In this document: positions 1 through 7,570 of the stretch, one piece after another
Numbering within the stretch: the first letter of the stretch is position 1
How the letters are laid out: every line of letters starts with the position of its first letter
Assembly: GCA_030418115.1 (NCBI GenBank)
Contig: JAUHQD010000007.1
Span: forward strand, 62,001 to 126,000
Reading direction: 5' to 3'
Length of the DNA stretch: 64,000 nucleotides
DNA from: Alteromonadaceae bacterium BrNp21-10
GTDB lineage: Bacteria > Pseudomonadota > Gammaproteobacteria > Enterobacterales > Alteromonadaceae
The notes under the pieces: generated by a model
The model's database searches: none
What the model was told of the DNA's origin: nothing
What the model saw: only the letters and a program-made list of their open reading frames with translations
Program-made: the position numbers and the translations under genes

Positions 1-1164
1 TAAAAAATCCCCTTTAATTTGAATTTCATTGTCGTCGCCAATACGAATAGTGGCACCGTCTAAGGCTTTGCCTATGGTATTGCGTTTATCACTACGATAG
101 GGCAATTGGGTGGTGCCAGCAGCATTGGTTTCGGACATGCCCCAGCCTTGAGCAATATTGATATCCAACGTTTCATACCAACTTAATAAACTAGGGGCGA
201 TAGGGGCCGAACCACTGGCAAAAATCCGAGTATGTTGAAAGCCTAGACCCTTTTTGATTTTGTTTTTTATCAAATCCTTAATAAAGGGGATGTGCAGCAA
301 CAATGATAATTTTGTTTGTGGCACTTTGGCCAATACACCAGATTGAAACTTTTGCCATAAACGCGGTACAGATACAAAAATGGTGGGTGCTACGTCGCGT
401 AAATTGTCGGCAAAGGTCGCTAGGGATTCCACAAAGGATATTTGCAGCCGCGCGTTAACTTTGTCGATGTATAAACTCAGACCTTGACCTAAAACTCGTT
501 CGGTAATATGTGCCAGCGGTAGGTAAGAAAGGTATCGTTCAGATGAAAGTGGGACGGCATGGTGAATGTTGTCGGCATAATTATAACAGCCACTAATATA
601 ACTTTTATAGGTTAACACCACCCCTTTGGGTTGACCGGTACTGCCTGATGTATAGATGATGGTCATTACATCATCAAGATTACGTGTGGGCATGCTGGTT
701 TCGTCGGGTTGCATGGTTAACATGTCCGCCCAAGTTTTATCAACCCTAATGGTGTCGTAAGGCAAGCCAATTTTTGTAATCCCATCAGCAAAGCAATCTT
801 GATACTGTTCGGCGTTATCCAGTTTACCCACAAATACTATTTTGGCGCCACTATGCTGCATGACGTACTCAATGCTATCGTTATCCGCTGCGGGGTAGAG
901 TGGCACACTAATACCGCCAGCAAGGCCGATAGCCCAATCGGCAATTAACCACTGGCTACAATTTTTACTAAAAATAGCTACTTTGTCATCGACAGCTAAC
1001 CCCATTGCTAGTAACGAGTTGGCTATTTTCCTCACTTGATTCAGCACATCTTGATAACTGAGTTCTTGCCAAACGTCATTAACAGGCTGACGCAAAAAAA
1101 TAATGTCAGGATGTTGTTGAGTTAATTTCTCAAGTTGTTGAAAGGGCAGCAATTCCGTTGTCAT
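1..1164 (-). CDS. AMP-binding long-chain acyl-CoA synthetase, 3' part outside window
   Basis: The gene is read from 1164 leftward and stays open to the window edge, giving the first 388 residues; the C-terminal part is missing. It belongs to the adenylate-forming superfamily. The phosphate-binding signature YTSGSTGQPKG lies near residue 171, and the downstream GWGMSETNAAGT stretch matches the A5-type motif of fatty acyl-CoA ligases. Known members activate fatty acids to acyl-CoA through an acyl-AMP intermediate at the inner membrane. The ATG is preceded at normal spacing by AGGA. It is transcribed divergently from the chemosensory operon. FadD-like or long-chain FACL is the best guess; the exact chain-length preference cannot be read from the sequence. 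Confidence 0.9.
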   Translation of the reverse strand, partial: MTTELLPFQQLEKLTQQHPDIIFLRQPVNDVWQELSYQDVLNQVRKIANSLLAMGLAVDDKVAIFSKNCSQWLIADWAIGLAGGISVPLYPAADNDSIEYVMQHSGAKIVFVGKLDNAEQYQDCFADGITKIGLPYDTIRVDKTWADMLTMQPDETSMPTRNLDDVMTIIYTSGSTGQPKGVVLTYKSYISGCYNYADNIHHAVPLSSERYLSYLPLAHITERVLGQGLSLYIDKVNARLQISFVESLATFADNLRDVAPTIFVSVPRLWQKFQSGVLAKVPQTKLSLLLHIPFIKDLIKNKIKKGLGFQHTRIFASGSAPIAPSLLSWYETLDINIAQGWGMSETNAAGTTQLPYRSDKRNTIGKALDGATIRIGDDNEIQIKGDFL

Positions 1165-1446
1165 GAAGTGTTCCTAATTTAAAAAGTAACAAGCAATTAT
1201 AGGTAAGATAACTTGCATCTAGCATTATTTAAAATCCATATAACAGCATTATTGCAAATTAAATCGACAAATCCTTAAAAAACATTGATATTAAAGAATT
1301 AGTACTACTACACTGTACTTTCAATATGTGTCTTAATTATTGTTAATTAAAATCAGTGACTTAATCGGTGAATCGAACTTTTACAAGAATAAATTGAAAT
1401 GGATGGTATGACATGGCATTGCAAATTAATGGGGTAAATTTTTATT

Positions 1447-2628
1447 GTGGGAATGACGCCGATGGAATTACGTAACTTCGATTTCAATTTTACAGTCACT
1501 CAGTGGTTAATTATTATCGCTGGTGTCATTATTAGTTTTGTCATTAATTCGCTACTTTGGTCTTATCTCGCTATTTTAGTCGGTTGCGTGTCAGTGTTTA
1601 TTAGTTGTAGTTACCGCCTCAACCGTTCCCCCACGACAGAATCCGTTATTTTAGAACAAGACCCGCAAGAGAATCGCTCTAATTTACATGCTGTGATGGA
1701 TGAAATTACACCTACCATTGCCGAATGTGCTACTAATTTACAACATGTGCTATCCACCCAGACTGATGCCATTGAAACCTTGAGCGAATCATTCATAGAG
1801 TTGCAAGATTTGGTTGTACGTCAAAGTCAATGTATTGAAAACTTGGTTAAAGAAGATGAAGGGACAGATAAAGAAAGTTTACATAGCGTAAAAATGCGTG
1901 AGTTCGCTATGAGTACGGATGGAACTTTAGATCGATTTATCAAAACAACGGTAGATATGTCAGCGCAACTGATGGAGTTGCTGGAAAAAGTAAATAATAT
2001 TTCAGAATTAATGCCCAATGTAATGAAAGCGATGAGTGATATCGATTCAATTTCATCACAAACTAATTTGCTAGCATTAAATGCTGCGATTGAGGCGGCC
2101 CGAGCAGGCGAATCTGGCCGTGGATTTGCCGTGGTGGCCGATGAAGTCCGTAACTTATCGACGCGCTCGGCCAAGTTCAGCGAGTCTATTCAAAATCAGT
2201 TAAAGCATATTGGCAATGAGATAGCAGAATTGACCGAGAAAGTCGGCGAGGCCGCTTCTCAGGATGTGACTTATGTTATTGAAGCAAAAAAAGAAATTCA
2301 TATAGCTTTGGAAAATATTATTACTAAAGCCGAAACGGATGCAGTGGTAACTCATGAACTTGAGGGAGTCGCCAAAGCGTTGGAAACGGCACTGAATAAT
2401 TCTATTCGAGGATTACAGTTCGGTGATATTAATGGCCAAAACATCGCCTATACCGAAGAGTTATTAACGTTTATCTATGAAAATTTAACCGCTATTGAAA
2501 CGGAAAGCTCGCAGTTGCTGGTAGCAGAGTTACGTACGCACTTACATCAGATTCGCGACGGCAAAAAACAACAACATAATCCGGTTTCATCATCATCGAT
2601 GCAAGCGGGCGAGATTGAATTGTTTTAA
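1447..2628 (+). CDS. Short membrane-anchored methyl-accepting chemotaxis protein
   Basis: This is a receptor-type signalling protein of up to 393 residues that likely feeds the CheA/CheW array encoded downstream. Two hydrophobic segments at about residues 17-55 follow each other almost directly, so there is no sizeable periplasmic sensor, and no HAMP domain is obvious. The conserved hairpin tip of the MCP signalling domain is clear ([20 protein letters not shown], then [14 protein letters not shown], about residues 200-240). It lacks a C-terminal CheR-docking pentapeptide and ends in EIELF. The GTG at 1447 gives the longest frame; ATG at 1453 or 1462 is also possible, the latter with a GTGGGA upstream. 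It is the first gene of the operon. The ligand is unknown and sensing may be cytoplasmic or at the membrane. Confidence 0.85.
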   Translation: MGMTPMELRNFDFNFTVTQWLIIIAGVIISFVINSLLWSYLAILVGCVSVFISCSYRLNRSPTTESVILEQDPQENRSNLHAVMDEITPTIAECATNLQHVLSTQTDAIETLSESFIELQDLVVRQSQCIENLVKEDEGTDKESLHSVKMREFAMSTDGTLDRFIKTTVDMSAQLMELLEKVNNISELMPNVMKAMSDIDSISSQTNLLALNAAIEAARAGESGRGFAVVADEVRNLSTRSAKFSESIQNQLKHIGNEIAELTEKVGEAASQDVTYVIEAKKEIHIALENIITKAETDAVVTHELEGVAKALETALNNSIRGLQFGDINGQNIAYTEELLTFIYENLTAIETESSQLLVAELRTHLHQIRDGKKQQHNPVSSSSMQAGEIELF

Positions 2629-2652
2629 GGGACTACATAAGGGAATAGAGCA

Positions 2653-2949
2653 ATGTCAGTAACCAAAGAAGTGAAGACCATTTCGTTGCCGGAGCGTTTC
2701 GATTTTAGTTATAACCGAACCTTCTCACAACAGTACCAGAGTATTTTTGAAGAGGCCGAAGCAGTGGGAAAAATCGTGTTGGATTTCAGCCGAGTACGCT
2801 ATTTGGATAGTTCTGCATTGGGGATGATGGTGTTATTACAAAAACGCGCTAAGGAGTTACACATTGTTGTGGCCGTTAAATCCGCGCAAAGTACTGCAGC
2901 CGAGATCCTTAAAATGGCAAATTTTCAGAAGTTATATGAGTTTGAGTAA
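2653..2949 (+). CDS. STAS-domain anti-sigma factor antagonist (HsbA-like)
   Basis: A 98-residue single STAS domain. The signature VRYLDSSALGMMVLL (about residues 50-65) carries the serine that is phosphorylated in anti-anti-sigma proteins. In known partner switches such a protein is phosphorylated by an HATPase kinase, dephosphorylated by a PP2C phosphatase, and binds an anti-sigma factor or another partner when unphosphorylated. The next gene, nine bases downstream, encodes both a PP2C and an HATPase domain, which makes the two a probable cognate pair like HsbA/HsbR in Pseudomonas aeruginosa. The ATG has AAGGGA eight bases upstream. Its downstream partner is not encoded in the window. Confidence 0.88.
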   Translation: MSVTKEVKTISLPERFDFSYNRTFSQQYQSIFEEAEAVGKIVLDFSRVRYLDSSALGMMVLLQKRAKELHIVVAVKSAQSTAAEILKMANFQKLYEFE

Positions 2950-2958
2950 CGTCTGATC

Positions 2959-4626
2959 ATGGCGGGATTGAAGGATTTTCAATTATTAATTGTTGATGAT
3001 GATGATATTTTCAATCAACAGATGCACTCATTCTTAACTAGCAAAGGAGTGAAGGCAGATTCGGTGCTGACATTAGCTGAGGCGAAAGACTATTTACTGC
3101 ATCAGCGTCCAAACTTAATCCTATTGGACTATATGTTGAAGGATGAGATGGGTATCGAGTTAATGTCATATCTTGAGCATTTAGGGCTGACCATGCCGGT
3201 AATGATGGTGACTGCCGATGATGATCAAGACACCATGCGCCAATGTTTTGAACGTGGTATTGATGATTACCTGTTAAAACCGTTAAATTTAGAGTTGTTG
3301 TGGTTAAAAATAAAACGTTTATATACTACCGATCAACTGCAAAAGGAAGTGGCGCAACAAGCCAATATGCTGCAAGCATTGTTGGATGAAAAACATCATG
3401 AAGAGGCTTTAGCCAGACATCTGTATGAGCACATGGCTAATAATGGTAAGCAGTATAACGGCCTCGTTCAATCGTTAATGAAATCATCAACGGCTTTTAA
3501 TGGTGATACCTTACTTGTCAGTCAACCACCCACGGGAAATACCTACATTATTCTGATGGATGCCACAGGTCACGGTTTGGCGGCAGCCATTAGTATTTTA
3601 CCGTTAGTATCCGCTTTTTATGCCATGGTGGAAAAAGGCCTAGAGCTGCCCAGCATTATTTATGAACTTAATCAGAAATTGAACGAAAGTCTTCCTGATG
3701 ATCGCTTTGTCGCGGCCATTTTTATTGAGATTAACAAGCATAATCGGCAGTTGAGAATCTGGAATGGTGGGATGCCGGATGTGTTGATGTTGGATAACCG
3801 TGGGACACTTTACGCAGCCAATCCATCTACAAATTTGCCATTAGGCATTGTTGGTGGCACCGACATAGACGTTAGTTTGCAGTCAATTGATGTGAGTCAA
3901 GGGGGACATTTGTTGCTATGCAGTGACGGTTTGTTGGAACAAATGACGAATAACGGTAGCACTTTTGGCAAGCAACGGTTGTATGACATTTTGGAGCAAA
4001 GTCAGCCCCAGCATTTCATCAGTAGCATTGAAAATGCATTCACTCAATTTCTCGGGGATGGGGTACAAAGCGACGACGTTTCAGTCTGTCACGTCGACAT
4101 GAACACGCTTCTCAGTAATGAGGAGCACAATGACGTGAAATTAAAAACCATGCCGGGACAGATGCAATTACACTTACAAATGCAGGGATCGCAGCTACAA
4201 CATTTCGATGTGATGCCGTGCTTGGATAAAGTAATGGCTCAATTTCATATGCCAATGGAATTACGACGAAAGTCTTATACGGTGTGTGCCGAGTTAATCA
4301 CCAACGCGATTGATCATGGTGTGCTAAGAATACCCTCTACGCTTAAATCAGAAGAAAATGGTTTTATTAAATTTTTAGATGCCCGTAACCAGCGTTTACA
4401 ACAATTAAATGCTAAGGATAGCATTCGATTAGAAATGGACTATGACAATCAAAGTGCGCAAGTTGAATTTAAAATTAGCGATAGTGGTACTGGATATGAT
4501 CCAGAAATGATCCCGCAGCAGCACATTACAAATTTGTCGGGTCGAGGGTTGAATTTGATCAATAGCCTGTCACAGCATATACACTATAGCGCCAAATATA
4601 ATCAAACATCAGTCATTATTAAATGA
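2959..4626 (+). CDS. Response regulator with PP2C phosphatase and HATPase kinase domains (HsbR-like)
   Basis: A 555-residue three-domain protein. Residues 1-120 form a receiver with acidic pocket DDDD at 13-16 and phospho-acceptor Asp57 (LLDYML). Residues about 190-385 form a SpoIIE/PP2C phosphatase, with the metal-binding DATGHG motif near 200 and SDGLLEQ near 325. The C-terminal part is an HATPase_c domain of the anti-sigma kinase type, with N-box ELITNAIDHG and SGRGLNLI lid residues. The same protein could therefore phosphorylate and dephosphorylate the STAS protein encoded just upstream, with the balance set by receiver phosphorylation, as described for HsbR. CheA from this operon is the likely phosphodonor, which is inference. 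Spacing to both neighbours is under ten bases. Confidence 0.9.
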   Translation: MAGLKDFQLLIVDDDDIFNQQMHSFLTSKGVKADSVLTLAEAKDYLLHQRPNLILLDYMLKDEMGIELMSYLEHLGLTMPVMMVTADDDQDTMRQCFERGIDDYLLKPLNLELLWLKIKRLYTTDQLQKEVAQQANMLQALLDEKHHEEALARHLYEHMANNGKQYNGLVQSLMKSSTAFNGDTLLVSQPPTGNTYIILMDATGHGLAAAISILPLVSAFYAMVEKGLELPSIIYELNQKLNESLPDDRFVAAIFIEINKHNRQLRIWNGGMPDVLMLDNRGTLYAANPSTNLPLGIVGGTDIDVSLQSIDVSQGGHLLLCSDGLLEQMTNNGSTFGKQRLYDILEQSQPQHFISSIENAFTQFLGDGVQSDDVSVCHVDMNTLLSNEEHNDVKLKTMPGQMQLHLQMQGSQLQHFDVMPCLDKVMAQFHMPMELRRKSYTVCAELITNAIDHGVLRIPSTLKSEENGFIKFLDARNQRLQQLNAKDSIRLEMDYDNQSAQVEFKISDSGTGYDPEMIPQQHITNLSGRGLNLINSLSQHIHYSAKYNQTSVIIK

Positions 4627-4633
4627 GTAAATT

Positions 4634-4999
4634 ATGAGTAAAAATATTTTAATTGTCGATGATTCACCTTCTATTAGACAGATGGTCGAAGTCACGCTAA
4701 AAGCGACCTCCCATAATGTCACTACAGCAAAGGACGGCCAGGAAGCCTTTGATATGTGTAAAATTCATCGTTATGACTTTGTGTTGACCGACCAGAATAT
4801 GCCAAGGATGGATGGCTTAACCTTGATCAAATCCTTACGTTCATTGGCCACTTACAAAACGGTACCGATTATTGTACTGACCACAGAATCGGGCGATGCC
4901 ATGAAAGCTCAAGGACGTGCCGCCGGTGCGACTGGTTGGATGGTTAAGCCATTTGATCCTAATAAACTGATCGAAATTGTAAAAAAAGTCTTGGGTTAG
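4634..4999 (+). CDS. cheY: CheY-type single-domain response regulator
   Basis: A 121-residue stand-alone receiver domain. The acidic pair Asp9-Asp10, phospho-acceptor Asp53 (LTDQNMPRMDG), the conserved Thr in VLTTESG and the Lys in MVKPFDP are all present, so it should be phosphorylatable by CheA. It has no output domain and acts by binding a partner. Because the cluster also encodes a partner switch and a diguanylate cyclase, it may not act on the flagellar motor; it could serve as a phosphate sink or bind another target. It lies 7 bases after the HsbR-like gene and 18 bases before cheA. Confidence 0.9.
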   Translation: MSKNILIVDDSPSIRQMVEVTLKATSHNVTTAKDGQEAFDMCKIHRYDFVLTDQNMPRMDGLTLIKSLRSLATYKTVPIIVLTTESGDAMKAQGRAAGATGWMVKPFDPNKLIEIVKKVLG

Positions 5000-5017
5000 T
5001 AAAAATAGGATACCGAT

Positions 5018-6916
5018 ATGTCAATTGATATGGAACAGTTTCACGGAGTGTTCTTCGACGAAAGTCAGGAGCATTTGGATGAAATGGAGCATCAATTGAT
5101 GGAATTGAATCTTGATGAGCCAGATCCTGAACAACTGAACAGTATTTTTAGAGCTGCACATTCAATTAAAGGCGGTAGCGGTATATTCGGTTTTGATGCC
5201 CTTACCGGCGTCACTCATGTGATGGAAAATCTGCTAGATAGGGCTCGTCAGGACACATTAGAATTAACCACGCCTATTGTAGATTTGTTCCTGCAAACCG
5301 TCGACACTTTAAAAACTACACTTGATTGCTATCGTAATAAGCAAGATGTGGATCAAGCGGTGCTGGATCAAAGTATTCAGAAATTAGAAGCGGTATTAAC
5401 CCAAGAAGACAGTAAATCAGCGGTAGTTCCTTCATCAGAAGATGAACAAGGCTTTGGTTTTTTTGATGATGAGGATGATACTCAACAGTCAGAAGAAGAC
5501 GATGGTTTTGGTTTTTTCGAGCCTCTAGCGGAAGCCGAGGCATCGTCACCCGTAACGGTTGAAGAAGAAGGCTTCGGCTTTTTTGAACCTATTGAGTCAA
5601 TCAACAGTAATGCCAACGCTGATGCATTGCCAACAACACCGCCAGCATCTTCGCAGGGCCAATCAAAACCACCCGCTACCGCAGATAATATTAAGCCCAT
5701 TAGTAAAGTAAAAGCGGCAGCCAAAACGAGTTCGAACGAATCGACTTCTATTAGAGTGGATACGGGAAAAATAGATTCCTTGGTTAATCTTGTTGGCGAG
5801 TTAGTGATTACCCAATCGATGTTAGCCATGATTGGTTCTGAAATTCACGGGGAGGTTGAAGAAAAATTACAAACAGCGTTAACCGAATTGCAACGTAATA
5901 CCCGTGAAATTCAAGAGTCGGTAATGTCGATGCGCATGCTACCTATCAGTGTCACTTTTAATCGATTCCCGCGGGTAGTAAGAGATCTTTCAACCAAATT
6001 AGGCAAAAAAGTCGACTTACAAATTGAAGGTGGCAATACCGAGATTGATAAAGGTCTTATTGAAAAAATGGTCGACCCACTGACTCACTTAGTGCGTAAC
6101 AGCGTAGATCACGGTATTGAAACTATTGAGAAGCGTCTCGAGGTAGGTAAGCCAGAAGAAGGTACGGTTATTTTACGGGCGCAGCAAAAAGGCAGCAGCA
6201 TTGTGATCAGTATTATGGATGATGGGGCTGGGCTTAATCGTCAAAAAATTCTTGACAAAGCTATTGAAAACGGTCTGATGCCAGATATCAATATGCCTGA
6301 CGAGCAGGTGTGGAAGTTGATCTTCGAGCCAGGATTTTCCACCGCAGATGAAGTCACCGATGTGTCGGGGCGAGGTGTCGGTATGGATGTGGTCAGACGT
6401 AATATCGAGGCAATAGGTGGGCGTATTGATATTGAGTCTAACCAAGGTTTTGGTTCTGAGTTTCATATTCATCTACCACTGACGTTAGCGATTGTTGATG
6501 GTATGTGCGTTGAGGTCAGTGATCAGGTGTTTGTTGTGCCATTGGTGAATATCATTGAATCGATACAGCCCGCCGCCGATCAAATAAAAATGATCTCTAA
6601 CGATAAATTACTATGGATTAGAGAGCAGTATTGGCCAGTGATTGATCTGTATAAAACCATGGAGCTGGATAACGCTATTACCGACCCCACCAAGGGCATT
6701 ATTGTCTTGATAGAAAGCAGCAAAAAACGTTTTGGTTTATTGGTAGATGGTTTAGTAGGTCAACAACAGGTCGTGATCAAAAGCTTAGAACAGCATTACA
6801 AACGAGTTGCCGGTGTCGCAGGGGCAACCATTATGGGCGATGGTGGCGTCGCATTGATTCTGGATGTGGAATCTTTAGCCGCTAATGTAAAAACCTTAAC
6901 GCCAGAGGCAAAATAG
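5018..6916 (+). CDS. cheA: Chemotaxis histidine kinase CheA without a P2 domain
   Basis: A 632-residue CheA. P1 (Hpt) spans about residues 1-105 with phospho-acceptor His48 in RAAHSIKGG. An acidic, low-complexity linker at about 130-240 replaces the usual P2 domain and carries three GFGFF motifs at residues 145-149, 163-167 and 185-189. The dimerisation domain P3 (about 245-305), ATPase P4 with N-box [13 protein letters not shown]1 DDGAGL and G2 GRGVGMDVV, and CheW-like P5 (about 490-625) follow. It should autophosphorylate in response to the MCPs and pass phosphate to the CheY, CheB and HsbR-like receivers of the operon. The missing P2 and repeated motif are unusual compared with enterobacterial CheA. 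Confidence 0.93.
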   Translation: MSIDMEQFHGVFFDESQEHLDEMEHQLMELNLDEPDPEQLNSIFRAAHSIKGGSGIFGFDALTGVTHVMENLLDRARQDTLELTTPIVDLFLQTVDTLKTTLDCYRNKQDVDQAVLDQSIQKLEAVLTQEDSKSAVVPSSEDEQGFGFFDDEDDTQQSEEDDGFGFFEPLAEAEASSPVTVEEEGFGFFEPIESINSNANADALPTTPPASSQGQSKPPATADNIKPISKVKAAAKTSSNESTSIRVDTGKIDSLVNLVGELVITQSMLAMIGSEIHGEVEEKLQTALTELQRNTREIQESVMSMRMLPISVTFNRFPRVVRDLSTKLGKKVDLQIEGGNTEIDKGLIEKMVDPLTHLVRNSVDHGIETIEKRLEVGKPEEGTVILRAQQKGSSIVISIMDDGAGLNRQKILDKAIENGLMPDINMPDEQVWKLIFEPGFSTADEVTDVSGRGVGMDVVRRNIEAIGGRIDIESNQGFGSEFHIHLPLTLAIVDGMCVEVSDQVFVVPLVNIIESIQPAADQIKMISNDKLLWIREQYWPVIDLYKTMELDNAITDPTKGIIVLIESSKKRFGLLVDGLVGQQQVVIKSLEQHYKRVAGVAGATIMGDGGVALILDVESLAANVKTLTPEAK

Positions 6917-6917
6917 A

Positions 6918-7436
6918 ATGACAAGTTTAACCGCCAGTCAGGCTCAAGATATCCATGCTCATGCCGATTCACGAGAGTTTTTGAGTTTCGTGTTAGGTAG
7001 CGAGCATTACGCATTGGATATTATGTCTGTTAAAGAAATTCGAGGTTATGAAGAAGTTACTAGAATAGCCAATGCGCCGCCTTTTATTAAGGGGGTCATC
7101 AACCTTCGTGGTGATATTGTACCTATAGTGGATCTAAGAATTAAATTTGCGGTAGGAGAAGCAACCTATACTGAATTTACTATTGTGATCATGTTGAATG
7201 TCTCTGACCGTATTGTTGGTATTGTTGTGGATGGTGTCTCCGATGTAATCCGCTTAACGGATGATGACATTCGCCCCGCTCCTGAATTTGGCGTGGCTTT
7301 TGATCATCAATACCTTATCGGCTTAGCTCCTATAGAAGAACATATGGTTATTTTAGTGAACATTGAGCGACTCATCACCAGTGACGAATTAGGTGTTTTT
7401 GATAGCGAGAATGCCGAAAAAGACAATCAGGATTAG
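6918..7436 (+). CDS. cheW: Chemotaxis coupling protein CheW
   Basis: A 172-residue CheW-like domain protein that bridges receptors and CheA. Family features include [24 protein letters not shown] near the N-terminus, [21 protein letters not shown] in the middle and the [11 protein letters not shown] strand. The gene starts one base after the cheA stop, so translation is probably coupled. It is the only cheW in the cluster and should serve both MCPs. Nothing in the sequence suggests loss of function. Confidence 0.93.
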   Translation: MTSLTASQAQDIHAHADSREFLSFVLGSEHYALDIMSVKEIRGYEEVTRIANAPPFIKGVINLRGDIVPIVDLRIKFAVGEATYTEFTIVIMLNVSDRIVGIVVDGVSDVIRLTDDDIRPAPEFGVAFDHQYLIGLAPIEEHMVILVNIERLITSDELGVFDSENAEKDNQD

Positions 7437-7570
7437 AAAGTGAAGCTGTATTAGTTGCGCGAATGGAACCATAACTCCTGCAGCATCATGACATTAATAC
7501 AGCATAAAGTTAGTTGAACAGGGACTCATACTCCCTTATCTCAGGCAATAAATTGGAAAGGGCTTTATTC

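Noticed and set aside
7514-7570. TTG start for the triple-PAS receptor
   Set aside because: It would place 19 polar residues before the normal first membrane helix; ATG 7571 has a better ribosome site.
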